Source: Antitrichia curtipendula (Eukaryota > Streptophyta > Bryopsida > Hypnales > Leucodontaceae). From it: a DNA stretch of 64,000 nucleotides. Within the stretch, counting starts at the first letter, position 1. Every line of letters begins with the position of its first letter. The DNA is taken from positions 5,037,001-5,101,000 of the forward strand of contig OX579636.1 in assembly GCA_951230915.1 (NCBI GenBank), in the 5' to 3' direction. Of the stretch, positions 11,142 through 23,655 are shown in pieces. The position numbers and the translations under genes are program-made. The notes under the pieces were generated by a model, which saw nothing but the letters and a program-made list of their open reading frames with translations, ran no database searches and was not told the DNA's origin.

Positions 11142-12797
11142 ATTGGCTGTTTCGTGGTTTCAAATGTTGTTCCCTAATATTGAGTCAATTCTTGACGTAG
11201 GCAGATGTGCCCACTCAATTCCTGGATGTAGCATTTCTGGGTCAGTGAGAGGACACTCCTGAGCGTTGCAAATAACTGTTGGGAGGTTGGCTTGTCCATG
11301 TATGCAGTTCTACTTAAAAAGTTGAGCCTCCAGCAATTGATATTTTCCAACCGCAACTTTGATTTCTGCTTGACTGGCATGTGCTATCCACGGGGAACTT
11401 GACTTACTTATGTCGCAGTTGTCCCAAATTTTAAGTCATACGGACACTGCCTCAGTTTCATATCTTTAGTTTTGGGGACCGACACATCATTGGTTCCGAC
11501 ACGTCATTGGTCATTAAATTTGGCCGTCGCTGATTTTATGTTATCACAATGTGCTAATTTCACATCTCCTTATTTTGAAAATCAGTGTGGCCAACCGACG
11601 CAACCATCTCTATTTGTACTGTCACTCAATCCTCACAATTTGATCCCCCAGCGTGGAGTCAAACACATTGGCCACTCATAAACACATTGGCCACTCATGT
11701 TCTCTCATGTTCTCAGGCTCTGATAGAAGTGGCTTGAGCCAACCAATCCCTTTGATTACATTATAATTTAATGCGAACTAGGCATCCAGGGAGGAATTAT
11801 ACCTTCCTGAAGGGGGAAACTTTCTTGGTGGTGAAGAATGTTATGGGTGTGTACAAATCTAATACTGTAGAGAAATTTCCACATGTTAATCCTTAATCCA
11901 CAAACGACAAAGAGGACGTTTTCTGGCTGATGAATGACAAAAAATCTCTCCGTGTAGGACAGAAGTGCAATTATTCATCCTCCAAATTTTGTGTGAAAAA
12001 AGAAAGTCTTCTACAGTAGCTTGACTTCCAAAGAGTGCTCAATGAGCGCTCTTGCATTTTCTTAAGCTAACGATTCACAGTACCCAAACAGATGATTTCC
12101 ACGGTGACCGGTTCAAGGATGAAGGGTTAAGTTGAGAAAACATTTGCCCCGAAGGCAAGAGCAGTACAATTAGAGAGGGCTGTTTGCAGTCATCTTCTTC
12201 TGATACCATAAACAAGTAGCTCCGTGCCTCGTCACATACGTCACAACCTTTGACAGACACAAAATACCCATTCTGATTGTTTGACCAAGTCCATGACCAA
12301 TTCCAGAATCCCAAAAGTACGCAACTCGGGAAAAATCATAAAGATTCTCCTAGAAATTCACTATTTGCTAATCGCAGAGACGCACTAAACTGATACATTC
12401 TGTACTAACTAAGATAAGGTATAATTGCAGCTGACAAACGGTAGCATAAGCCTCTGTTAAAATACGCAAACTGTAACCAAATACAAGCTTCATGGAAAGT
12501 GTCAAGATTACAAAAAAACACTACACAGGTACTTAAATCTAGATCACTTATCCACATCGGAATGTCTTCCACGAAATCATTCCACTCTAAGATCGATCTA
12601 CACCCCACATTAATCAGAGTCCCTGACTAATGTGTACATTCTTTTTTTGCGTTTGCGACAGTGAGATCCAAGTAATAGCACCCAGTTCATCGTTCATCTT
12701 TTTGTCTCTTAGTTAAATGGATAACACAATTGTTGGGCTGAAGACATTGCGTTGTTGACCTGCCTGCATCGATTCGAGCACCTTCTGAAAGAACTGA
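11142..12797. other. Region between two convergent genes
   Basis: This holds the 3' flanks of the copper chaperone (+) and the SAM-domain gene (-). No gene is seen. Short tandem duplications occur at about 11481-11515 (two copies of 'ccgacac-tcattggt') and 11665-11715 ('cacattggccactcat' twice, then 'gttctctcat'). A dispersed repeat occupies about 11902-12113. Confidence 0.5.
11902..12113 (+). repeat. Dispersed repeat R, copy 1
   Basis: This 210-bp block recurs in inverted orientation at about 51512-51720 and in partial form at about 18296-18446 (+) and 48300-48425 (-). Shared words include 'atgaatgacaaaaaatctct', 'agaagtgcaattattcatc' and 'acccaaacagatgatttcca'. A related fragment lies near 19690-19735. 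It sits close to the 3' end of the SAM-domain gene. I recognise no coding content or terminal repeat. Confidence 0.7.
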
Positions 12798-15564
12798 TCA
12801 CTGCTCCTTGCCTCTGATTGCAAGTAGAATCTTCTTCCGTGGTCCCTGATAAACCAACACAAAAATTAAATCGAAACGTGGAATTAAATAAACAGTCTAC
12901 AATCAACTTCAACCTCAAAAGATGACTCAAAACGCCTTTTGAGGGATCTACGCTTTCACAAGAACCTGTTTCAGTTCCATTAAAGAGCTATGAAGTCAGG
13001 AAATCAGCAGATACCATAGCCACAAGAGCAGGCTCGCCCCGAAATAATTAGTTTCCGAGGAAAAGTGACGCGTAGCATTTCCCAATTGACTGGAATCAGA
13101 ATCAAGTGCTGTGGAAACCATTGCAATGTGGCTACGGTATATACAGTCCATGCGATTGATGTCACCTCGACTAAATTTCTGCGAAAAAACTCAAGCAGTT
13201 ACATTTAGAGTCTGATCAAACTTACCATGGGCACACCAAGCTCCTTCAGATCGTTGTCACTCATGTACCGAAGAGCAGCCATATCGACCTGTAAGAACCA
13301 AAATGTCGACTTAGTTACGTGACGGCATTGGAATCAACAATGGCTACACTAAATTATATCCATTGTGCAACCAATTTTTTTACTTGATGGATTATACAAC
13401 CAACTTTTTTATTCTAAGCTCCTTCGTAAGATCGAAAGGGTACAAACTAGTATTGCAAGCCCAGAATAACTACCTCCTCAACTTGAAAGGTTATCACATA
13501 TTTCTCGAGTCCCAACGAATGGAGAAGAGTACGCACTGTCTGCTCTTCAGCCTGCCACAAAACAGCATATACAATAATAAGAAGCTTGTTGATCAACATG
13601 TTCAAAAACTCACTGCTAAACTAACAACCAGTCAGGAACTACAATAGAAACTGAAAGGGCCACACGCCTTGGACAAACGCAAAGAGCCATTCCATAAAAG
13701 GAGGAAAAATATACTGTACAAACCCATCATCCACCATTGTTCATGGAATGAAAAGAGAAATGAATTTGCAAGATTGAGTTTAGAGAAAGAGTAGCATGCA
13801 GCACCATTGCGTTTGAAGGTCTCTTAAGAGTTGGAGTTGGCCTAGCTGAGGCAGGAGCAGGAGCTGTCGTTGAGGCCACAGGATGTGTAACAGTTGAGGT
13901 ATTATTATAAACCACAGATGCTACTCGCCGCTGTGCTTTTGGAGTTTCTTGTACTTTAGTGGCTTGCGGAGTCTGACTTGTGATGCCTGACAACTTATCC
14001 CGCAAGTCCACAACACCTGCTTTCCCATTATAGCTATTCCTTGGAGTGTACCTTGTTAGCTTCGACCGCAGATCTTGCCCTCCTGAACGACCAGCTTCGA
14101 TTTCTAATCAAGGTTGCAACAACAACGCTTTGAAAGTTCTGATTCATAATGAGACCCCATAATAATTGTCTGAAACATATAAAGCCAAAACCCAAGAGTT
14201 ACCAGGTACATGCCCAATCCAAGGCAAGTAATGTCTTGACCAATCATGCAAAGGCTGCAGGACCAACACATTTCACACTTGTAGTCCAATGAGACAAAGT
14301 TGAAGAATGGCCATAAGAGGATACATTGGCCACGAGGACCATCGTCGCGTTCTTCAAAGAACATGTCATGTTTCCATTGGCCTTCAACATCTTTTTGCCT
14401 GCAATCAGTCAACAATGAGTCAGCTCTTAGAATGAGTGAGCTGATGAAGACGTGGTGTTCAAACCATGGCAACCAATATTCACATCGCTCAAAATCGTGT
14501 ATAAAATGGGTCAACAAGAACCAGAAATGCGCCTCAGGAATTGGAGAATTGAACATGAACAGAACCTTGGTTAAGAGTCCACTCAACTACAGTGAATCAA
14601 AATTCTGTCAAGATTCCTGTCATGCTAGCATGTAGTAGAATTCACTCCCAAGCTTTCACAAGAACATAGGCTGAAATTTCTTCTTCCGCAAACGTGGAAG
14701 AATCTTACCTTTTGGCACCAGTTGACTGTGGCACCGAACTAACTTGCTCAGATAAACCACCCAGTCGATCCCTGATAGATCGCTTCCTATTTCTTTCTCC
14801 ATTGGCGCGGTCAGCATACATTTCGGTCGGAACTGACACGTGCCTCTGCACCTGTTTAGCACCGTCCGTTACACGCACATGGTTATTTCCTTGAAACCCT
14901 AGGTACCTAACCCTAAACTACCAAAGCCTTGACATTGATCCAATGGCTCTTATGAGCACCTCGACGGCAGAAAAACAGTTCAAATGGCATGGATGGAATT
15001 TCCTCGCTGCTCGCATTGAAGTGTTCAGGTCACCACATTTCTCAAAAGTGAGACAAAACCATCACCCTAATCCCAAACACTAGCATAGCAGAAACCTCTA
15101 ACGAACAAGCTTCACCCGCAACCAATTTCACGGCCGATTCAGATCCTAGTATCTTATAACAGGCTTAACGAGATTCTCACTCTCACGAACCGCAAGAATG
15201 GAAGAAAAGAACTAACCGGTCCGCATACACTACACAACTCACCCCCAAATAGCATCACATAAAAACCAAAAAATGCTTAAATAGTGAACCCGCGGACTTA
15301 GGGTTATGTCACACAGAGCAGTCACTAGGGTTAACATAACCACCCACTAAACAACACCATTCGAAACAGCCACATCAAACCATTAACACCGACACATATC
15401 AGAAGCTCCCGAAACCTACACAGCCTAAACCCTAAAACCTGTTTTCTCTCCCAACCTCCTTCACGACACTCACTACAGCCCGCCCAAAATTTCACAATAG
15501 CAGAAAAAACGCTTACCCGCTTCCCGCCACGCCCTAAGGTGACCGTCACGCGTGGCTGAGACAT
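12798..15564 (-). CDS. Plant SAM-domain protein
   Basis: The product is a 247-residue protein with a C-terminal sterile alpha motif. Seven exons fit with no frame break: 15517-15564, 14709-14851, 14334-14398, 13805-14103, 13474-13551, 13226-13288 and 12798-12845 (744 nt). The start M-S-Q-P-R-V-T-V-T-L-G-R matches the conserved N-terminus of the plant SAM family typified by Arabidopsis At3g07760. Three similar basic motifs follow: S-I-R-D-R-L-G-G (41-48), D-L-R-S-K-L-T-R (96-103) and D-L-R-D-K-L-S-G (118-125). A low-complexity Ala/Pro/Thr linker precedes the SAM domain (about 186-243), which includes LGLEKY, DMAAL, DNDLKELGV and GPRKKIL. SAM domains mediate protein or RNA contacts; the partner here is unknown. 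The donor of exon 3 (GTGGCC) and of exon 4 (GTGCTG) are weak but preserve the frame; they are the least certain joins. Confidence 0.9.
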
Positions 15565-16111
15565 CAACCCCCGTCTCCCTGGCCTGCACCCTGCCCTCCC
15601 CCCCCGGCACGTCCGATTGCACGTCTGCACTCGGCAGATAGACACTCTCTCTGTCTGCTTCCCACCAATACAATGAACTAATCACAAAACCATCGCCACA
15701 AGAAAGAAACCCTTCATGCGGTTTCCCGAATTTCACATTCTACGACATCCGCGGCGCAGTAGAGGAATGGATAAAAAAACTACCTCGTCTCGTGTTTGAT
15801 GAAAGTAGTCTGCGATTTGGTGGCTTCGATTCAGTTAACTTGGTTGTCAGTCGATGTGAGGAGCCTTCGACTGGGAAAATCCGAAGGTGGGTGAGGGAAT
15901 GAAACCCTAATCCAAGCTGGTGATGAAGAGCGTGAAGCCTGTAGGTCATCGGGGGAAGACAGAGGGCTTGATGCGGGGTAGCCCTTGCCCTGGGGGGAGG
16001 GGCGAAACCGACGTTGCCGTCGGTTGCCGTGCCGCAGCGTCTGTCGCAGGTGTATCGAACGTATCGAACGTATCGAACGTCAAAGGTGATGGGGTACCTC
16101 TTTAATATCAC
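15565..16111 (-). promoter_or_regulatory. Leader and promoter region of SAM-domain gene
   Basis: This GC-balanced stretch lies upstream of the SAM-domain start. A minus-strand donor-like sequence (GAG|GTAGTT) near 15785 suggests a leader intron before the start codon. Telobox-like 'aaccctaaaacc' (about 15426) lies just downstream of the start region and 'gaaaccctaatcc' (15901) within it. Three tandem 'gtatcgaac' units at about 16051-16079 form a 9-bp repeat. Functional roles are inferred from position. Confidence 0.4.
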
Positions 16112-18891
16112 CTACATTGTCGTACCACTTTGGAGTTGCGCTCCGTAATTCAACCCTGCCAGCACAAATGAGCTCGGCCAGTGCCAAAAAAGGTTGAAAT
16201 TTTTTATTTACCATGTATGGAAATTTTGAGTTCATATTTGGAACCAAAATCCCTCAATTGACTACAAGGGGTTGATGAACTTTAAAATTCCTAGCCACTA
16301 AGAAGGTTTATGGTTCTAATCTATTGATAAGGAAGCTTTGCAATTTTGCGTTCATAACACCTACATGTGAAGAAGTTTGAGTAGAACTTTAGTCAAAATA
16401 TAAATCATTCTTCCAAAGATAGAGCCTTTTATAGCGAAGCTGTCATTTCTCTTTTGGGCAATATGAGAAGCGAACTTTACGAGAGTAATGAAGCCATTTA
16501 CATCCATGGTCATAGATGAAATATGTAGAATCTCGATGAAAACTTAGACATTCATCCAACCGTGTACACTCATCTTGAAGCAATGACACCATCCAAAGAT
16601 ATTGTAGCAACTTTGCAATTTCATCCATTAAAAAAAATGCATATTGCAAACAATGCTTAACAAAGATAAGAATAATTTAAAATTCAATATTCCTATAGTG
16701 CAAGAACAAAAAGAACAAAATTTAAGGTAGATGTACATTTTATAGCTACACAACCAATTCTACTACTTTACCTCTGAGTGGTCCCATGGACCTCACTATG
16801 GACACAATGTGTCTACAAAAACCTTAGAAATTGCAAATACATTGCATTCTCTAACATATTAGCAAAAATCTCCACCTACAAATTGTAAGCACTTATTTAA
16901 TTGAATTATGCACAAATTTAAAAAATGTCAACCTACAATTGCACATTCTATAAGCATCTATAATATGATTTCCTTATAATTTGCAAAACATTTGCACACG
17001 TTGGGACAAAATATTATAGAACACAAAACATGAACACATGCCAAGAACTTTTGTTTGAATATTGTGCAAATTTTTGAAGTCATTCATAGAATTTTCTTTA
17101 AATTTGATATGAGTAGTGTATTTGAGATTTCTTTGACTTTGAAGTCTAATCACATGTATAGGTAATTTAAACCCTTTATAGACCAAAAGGTCAAGTAGAG
17201 GGTAGTCCAAATTTCCAAAATTGTAATGATGTATTATAAAATGCAACTTAGAATAATAATTTAATGATGATTATCATATAATTAGTTGTAAGATATGATC
17301 CCTAGGTCATTTCCACATGGTTAGATCAACTATTACACTAGCTAATATTTTTCAATTAAATTTGAAGCCAAAAATTGGAAATTCCTTCTACAATCAATTA
17401 TAGATTGAACATCACAAATGTTAAGTTCAAAATCATTTGAATTATTTTCTTTTAAGTTCAAAATGTTAAATTTTAATCGTAGTGATTTTTAAAGATTTCT
17501 ATTTTTTTATGTATTCAAGTCGTTATTAAAGAGTCATTTTTTGAACTAGAAAGCTTATTTTTTGAAACTAGACCTACAAATTATTATCCTTTGAATTACA
17601 TAATATTTTCAAAACAAAGCCTTCTTGAAGAATCTATTCCACAAAAATATTAAAAAACTAACACAAAAATCTCCAAAAATATTGATGGATGAAAGAACAC
17701 ATTTTTTTATACTTGGGATGTATTTGTGTTCATCAATTGTTCTAAATTTTGAACATCTAATTCTTAAGAGGTTAATGTACATATGTACAACATTGCCCAA
17801 GTTATACACAAAGTTATGGAACCTTTGGAATTGCACCACTAAGCTACAATAAAAAAAATCAACTCTATTTGAACATTGTAAAATTTTCAATAATTCTTTG
17901 TATCCCAAAGTACTACTTACATACTAAGAAAGAAAACATAGTGTGGACCATTTACATGAAATTAGTACTTAAATATTCTACAAGTTTGAAGCAATTGTTG
18001 ATTTGAAAAACATCTTAATGAAACTTCAAATCAATATATGAGAGCTTTAGAAAATATGGCCGAATTATTCTCAAAAATATACTAGATTTCCAATATGTAG
18101 ATGAAATTTTTTAATAATAGGAAATTTTGTGGATGATGTGGATGATTCTATCCATTTTTCCTTAGAAACATTCTAGGGTGTTAGTTATTCTACCAAATAA
18201 AGAAATTGATAGTCATGGTTGATATATAGCTCTAATCCTCTAGTATAAATTATGAATGCACTATTTTCATCCATAAACATCATAGATGATGTTTTTTGTC
18301 CAATGAATGACAAAAAATCTCTCCATGCAAGATGGAAGTGCAACTATTCATTCTCCAAATTTTGTGTGAGAAGGGAAGGTCTTCCACATTAGCCTTTATT
18401 TTCAATGAATGCTTCTGCATTATTTTTAAGCTAACAATTTATTATAGAAAACCTCAAGACTTTGGAGGGTCCTTCCAGAGCAGCTAGAAGGACCCTACAA
18501 TAACATTTAAATTTGCTTAAGGACTGTTTTTTTTCCTATAGTCACTAACCTTACGTCACAATGTCAGATAAATGTCAATGGTTCAAAATCTAAGTAAAAG
18601 ATATTAAATAATTAGGATTCAAGTATTGTAATACATCTTAACCCTAATTATTACATACCTTGTACTCTAATCAAGTTTGGGAAAAAAGAAAATGTCGAAA
18701 TTAGTCAAATGACATCTACCATCAAGAGTTCTTTTAATGGCAATGCAATAGTCACAATTCATTGCCAGTTGGTGGAAATGAAGGATGAAGTAGTTGTTTT
18801 TATAGAAAAATTAATTGTCCATGGTGAATCCTCAAAGGATATGGGATATATTGAAGAGAGATCACTCATTGTCAAATGCAAAAATTGTGTT
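16112..18891. other. Gene-free AT-rich stretch
   Basis: I see no gene. A partial copy of dispersed repeat R lies at about 18296-18446 on the plus strand. The rest is AT-rich without recognisable proteins or element ends. Confidence 0.5.
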
Positions 18892-19246
18892 CATAATTGA
18901 ATTTTAGATCCCATTTAGGTATAATAAAATAATTTTTTTAAAAAGCTTTGAACTAAAAAAGATTAGAGAATCAATCTACTTTTAATCTCCAAAAATCCAT
19001 TTGAGATTTAGAACCTCCAATAAAAAATTATGGACAAAATTCTAAAAGGGGTTGGAAGGAAATTTTTCTTTCATAATTTCAAACACCTTCTTTGAATTTT
19101 GTCCATAATTTTTTATTGGAGGCTCTAAACCTCAAACAGATTTTTAGAAATGTAAACTAGATTGATTCTATAAATTTTTTTATTTCCAATTTTTTTGAAA
19201 AAAAATCATTATACTATGCTTAAATGACATTTGAAATTCAACTTTG
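18892..19246. mobile_element. 355-bp foldback element
   Basis: Two arms of about 165-170 bp pair over almost their whole length with moderate mismatches. The outer ends are TTGAATTTTAGAT and, read from the other side, TTGAATTTCAAAT. The inner arms share 'cctccaataaaaaattatgg' and its complement 'ccataattttttattggagg'. A short loop (about 19035-19085) separates them. No coding frame is present. I could not define a target-site duplication, so the superfamily is open. Confidence 0.75.
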
Positions 19247-20379
19247 AACATAATTCCTACTTTTCACTTAACTATGAGCGATTGTGTGCCTATTAGTCTT
19301 AATTTACATATTCCACATGGATTGTTTTACCTATTGCTAACTCACTTGTATAAATAGCTCTCCTTTTCCACTTCAATTGCACTAAATTAAGTGGCTTGTG
19401 AAGTTAATTCAAAATCATTAATGTTTCTAATTTTTTTTGGTAACTAGTTGCAAAAGCAACTTCATTTGGCTTTATTAGTTTCATTTCTCAATTAATAATT
19501 TTGTTATCTGATGCTATTGATTATTAAACATATTTTTGTTACACCCTCATTTCTGAATCCCAAAATTCTTTGCAAAATTCACACATGTTGACAATGCATT
19601 GCATTTAGATTCGTTAGGTTGCCTATTTTTTAGTTTGGTTTGGTCACTTTTTGGTAGCCCTCCTAAGGTTTGTTTTTCTCTCTAATGTTACATTGTACCA
19701 AAACAGATGATTTCTATGGTGACCAGTTTGTCGATTAACGATAGGGTTGTTTTTTTGGACACATTTTTGGAATTTGGTGATGTGTTGGACATCTAATGTC
19801 ACGTGTCTAATAAACAATGTGTCAAAGAAGTCCATCTACAAGTGTCTAATAAGGTCATCAGCCACTCCCTTAGATAATTTGAAATTTCACCATAATTATG
19901 AACTTAAAGTTAGAATATAATATGTATATGTGTTTATCATATTGAAACACCTTACTAAAATGAGATTTGAATATGTCAAGCTGGTACAAATGAAGGGTCA
20001 TTTATTTGAAAGTCAAACTTAAAGTTGACTTATTGAACATTGTGAAAATTTTACTAGACATTTGTTTGTCATGTTATCACAATGTCCGCCAGCACAACTA
20101 TGATTAACGGTTAACTATATCTCAGCACTATTTAGAGGCACTTATTAGCAAGCACACACTCTGACAGCTCTAGAACAACTCTGATTGCACTGACGTATTC
20201 AATGCCTTCGCTGAGCTCAGAAAAAAGTTAAATAAAATATTTTTTTCTCATAAAATGTAACAACATATTTCACCCGATACCTCAACTGAATGTTTATCAA
20301 TCTCTAGCAGCTCAACAATTCAATAGACTCTAGCTGCAAATTGTTGGTATATCCAAAGGAAGTGTGATGGCATTGTATA
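19247..20379. other. Gene-free stretch
   Basis: No gene is seen. A short piece related to repeat R ('aaacagatgatttctatggtgacc') lies at about 19699-19722. From about 20050 the composition becomes less AT-rich towards the 3' end of the pectate lyase gene. Confidence 0.45.
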
Positions 20380-21062
20380 TTGTCGATCACTAAGTGACAC
20401 ATATTGAAGTGAACTGGCGTTTTGATAACGTAGAGAGAAACACTGGCAGCAAGGTTTTGCAAATCACAAAACCAAGCCGAGCTAGCATCGATATGATTCT
20501 CCAATCCTTCTACTACTCTCCTTGCTTCATACAATTACATAAGGGCTTCGCTTGAATTCGTACTGGCGATGACCGAACACTGAATCTCTCAATTCAGCAA
20601 AACAGACAGATTTCCCCCGACACTAATTTCAAGTTCAGGAGTGTTTGTAATGATGATCGATGCATGTGATCCCAGTCTGTACATATTTGGAAGAACTCGT
20701 TCAAGAATGCAATACAACATACGCAGAGAGCAAGATGCCTTTCAAAACAAGCTAGCTATTCACACATATAAGCTGCAATTTGGTGCACTTTGAGAAGGGA
20801 AAGGGCTTTATAATATTGTCACTGATCGAGTGACATGATGTATTGAAGTTTAACGCGTACAACAGAGAAACACTGGCCTAGCTGGTAGCAAGGTTTGCGA
20901 ACTACAATACAAAACCCAGCCAAGCTCAATACGAGTCTCTGGACAATTATTCTAGTAGTCTCCGAAGATCGAAACTACCTACAATTGCATAATCACGGCT
21001 ACGTTGGCTTGGTCCTGACCATGACTGACTACTGAATCTCGCAACAGACAGTCAGCAAAAGC
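20380..21062. repeat. Tandem duplication of pectate lyase 3' flank
   Basis: About 240 bp next to the stop codon (20815-21062) recur at about 20380-20620 in the same order. Both begin near 'gatca/cgagtgacat..tattgaagt', continue through 'gagaaacactggc' and 'caagcc/gagct', and end near 'actgaatctc..cagacag'. They are moderately diverged. The duplication stops near the coding end and includes no coding exon. Confidence 0.65.
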
Positions 21063-23655
21063 TTCCAGACGGAGGGCACAGAAGAGGCCCGGCGTCTCTG
21101 GTGACGTACGGCACGATGTCCGCGGGCACAACCTTGTTGGTGCTGGAGGCTTTGGAGTAGACTACCGAGCCTGGAGCATCACCCCCGGCCACAAAGAACG
21201 CTCCGTTGAGGAACTTGTCACCCACGGATTGCCAGTTCCAGTTCAAGCAATCGTTGAAAGTCGGATCCCCATCGTTAATTCTCTTGGTAACCTGCACAGA
21301 CAAGTCGGCAAATAAGAGATACTGTTACATAAGTTCACAAACAACGTAAGAGACAGTTGTAATATTAAGTGATGAACAGAAGCTAGGAACTGAAGTTGTG
21401 CATGGATTCAGATTTATGAAATGACTAGGTTTTATGTATTGCCTATAGTTGATTAGTAATACCTGTTTGTCGCGACTGTCTGGGGCGTTGAAGACGTTTC
21501 CTTCGCTGAGAATCGTTGGACCTTCACTTCCTCCAATTGCGTATTCTCCCCAACTGGCATAGTAGTTGTTAAAGACGTGGGCATGGCCGTGGCGTAACCT
21601 GAAACACATCGGACACGGACATGTTTAGAAAGGAGACTCTAACCAATACTGCAAGCTGGAGATGAAAGAAAACAAAGCAAGTTTGCAGAGAATTCAAGTG
21701 GGAATGATCGGTCTCGAAATTACGGTGACAGACCTTGGAACGCGTTCAATCAGTCCTGCAGCGAAGTAATTGAATGCCACACTGACTTGCATGTCGTTGT
21801 CCATGGTATCAAAAGGGTGGGCACCAAAAAGCATGACCTGAGCAACAAGTTTCCTCACATGAAATCAATACCACGCGTTTTGCTCATCCAGAATTAGCGA
21901 ACTCCACCGCACATCCAACTGATCGAGTTAGACCCTAAACCCTTAAACCCTAGAACTCTTCAAAAAAACAAAAAAAACGCATGAAAGATCAAGCGTCAGA
22001 TTTCCATCACAAACAGCTGAGCCGAGCAACGAAATCAGCAACAAGCACGTACATTGCAAAAACACATCCAAATGAGCTTCCCACTCTATCTACACCCGTA
22101 TATGAACAAGCAGTACATGCATTTCATTACCTTGTCGTGCTGCTCGAAGAAGTTGTTGGTGACAGAGATGAAGGTGGACCCCATGATGGCGTCCACGAGG
22201 CCGTCGGATCCGCGAGCGAAGTAGCAGTGGTCCACCCAAACGTCGTGGGAGCCGAAGATGTTGATGGCGTCGCCGTCGGAGCCTTGGCGGTAGCCGGCGT
22301 GCGAGGAGTTGCTGCGGATCACGGCTGGGCCCGTGGGCTTCAAGTCGTGAATGTGCACACCGTGCACGATCACATGCCTCACATACTGGATGGTCAAGCC
22401 CGGGCCGCCGGAGATGTGGATGTCGTAGCCGCGGCCGTCGATCGTCTTGTAACTCGTCATGATCAGTTCGTTCTGCAGCTCGATTGTCATGTTCTTATCG
22501 AACCCGATCCACAGAGGACCCTGCATACATCGGGATAATTACATGCTTGATAATAACAATTTACAAGCCCCATATTCCACAGGGAGACTACCCAGCATTT
22601 CAATTGTGGGAATATGTATCAGAAATTTACATGTTCCAAAGCACCAAATCTTGCATGTTTCAAAGTACCAAAGATCTACAGAGCCCAAAGCTTTGAAAAC
22701 GAAGACTGGTAACTTACTGAAACTGTACTGAGCATTAATCAGTTCCAGCAACGTACTGAAACAGCACAAATATTAATTCATTGAAAATAATTCGCTGTTT
22801 GTGGAAAAAGCAAACAGTGTTCTCTGAAATTCTATATATTCATCGAAGTGGTGTGAGTACGTGGTTGCTTACATCCTGAAGGACGGCGTATCGCAGAGTT
22901 CCTTCCTTGGGATTCACGAGATCCTCATCGGAGTTATCGGTGACGACGTATATGGGTCCTTCGGCGCCTCCGATGGCGTTCTGGCCGAATCCTATTGCGC
23001 AACTGGCCAGCGCTTGGCGGTGGTAGAACCAGTTGGGGTCGTTCCTCCAACAATCGTCGATGGGATTGCCGGTCGCCTGACCCGGTGCCGATGGGGGCGT
23101 GGGATCCGAAGGCGTTGTGGGATTATCAGAAGGGGGCGGCTTGTGGTGGTGAGTTTTGGAGGAATCGAATTCATCCTCTCGAGGGAAAAAAGATCTGGTT
23201 AAAAGCAACACATTTCAATCACAATAGTTTAAATACATATGTCGTACACACAATCAGTCATGGTATTCTAGAAAACATATAATTAATTAAAAAAAGATTG
23301 TGAAAAAGTACTGAAAACTGAATAAGGGAAAAGAAAAAGTTGGAAGAATGGGAAAAGTTTGGGGATGATCTGACCCTTCCGCGACATCCCAGTCTGGGTA
23401 ACCGGAGTTCATCCGCTCAAGGCTTGCACGGTAGTCATAATCCTGGTTCCTGTACTGCTCTGAGTTTGCCGTGTAGTCGTAGTCTCCGCCCCGGTAGTAC
23501 CGGTGGGTGCTACCGTAAGCTTGGGAAGTATAGTCACTCTTCCCGCCTCTGTAGCCATCGTTTTCACCATACATGCCGACGGAATGACGAGCTTGCACCA
23601 GGCCTCCGCTTGTTGCCAGCAGGCCCAGCACGAAGGTCAAAAGGTTGATCGCCAT
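21052..23655 (-). CDS. Secreted pectate lyase, PL1 family
   Basis: This encodes a 490-residue apoplastic enzyme expected to cleave de-esterified pectin by beta-elimination. Six exons fit exactly: 23375-23655, 22873-23194, 22131-22520, 21734-21837, 21463-21598 and 21052-21291 (1473 nt). A signal peptide covers about residues 1-22. Residues 29-80 are rich in Tyr, Asp, Gly and Arg (for example [16 protein letters not shown]), and a His/Pro/Ser linker follows (107-135). The catalytic parallel beta-helix starts near NPIDDCWR (137-144). It shows DGRG (229-232), DGDAI (283-287), WVDH (296-299), the calcium-site region DGLVD (307-311) and the catalytic-region R-V-P-R-L-R-H-G-H (363-371), all in usual plant order. 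Typical enzymes read WIDH and RMPRCRHGY; these changes look conservative. The first intron donor (GTCAGA) is non-consensus but keeps frame. Confidence 0.95.

Noticed and set aside
14104..14635. Long open frames on both strands
   Set aside because: Only 14334-14398 fits as an exon of the SAM-domain gene; the rest is intron without family resemblance.
21930..21950. CCCTAAA-type words as interstitial telomere repeats (also near 15420 and 14895)
   Set aside because: Only one or two imperfect units inside introns or leaders, as expected for telobox-like motifs; unlike the junction at 54118 they mark no breakpoint.
21981..22538. 185-codon plus-strand open frame
   Set aside because: It lies antisense to the third coding exon of the pectate lyase; the minus strand shows clear family motifs and splice sites.
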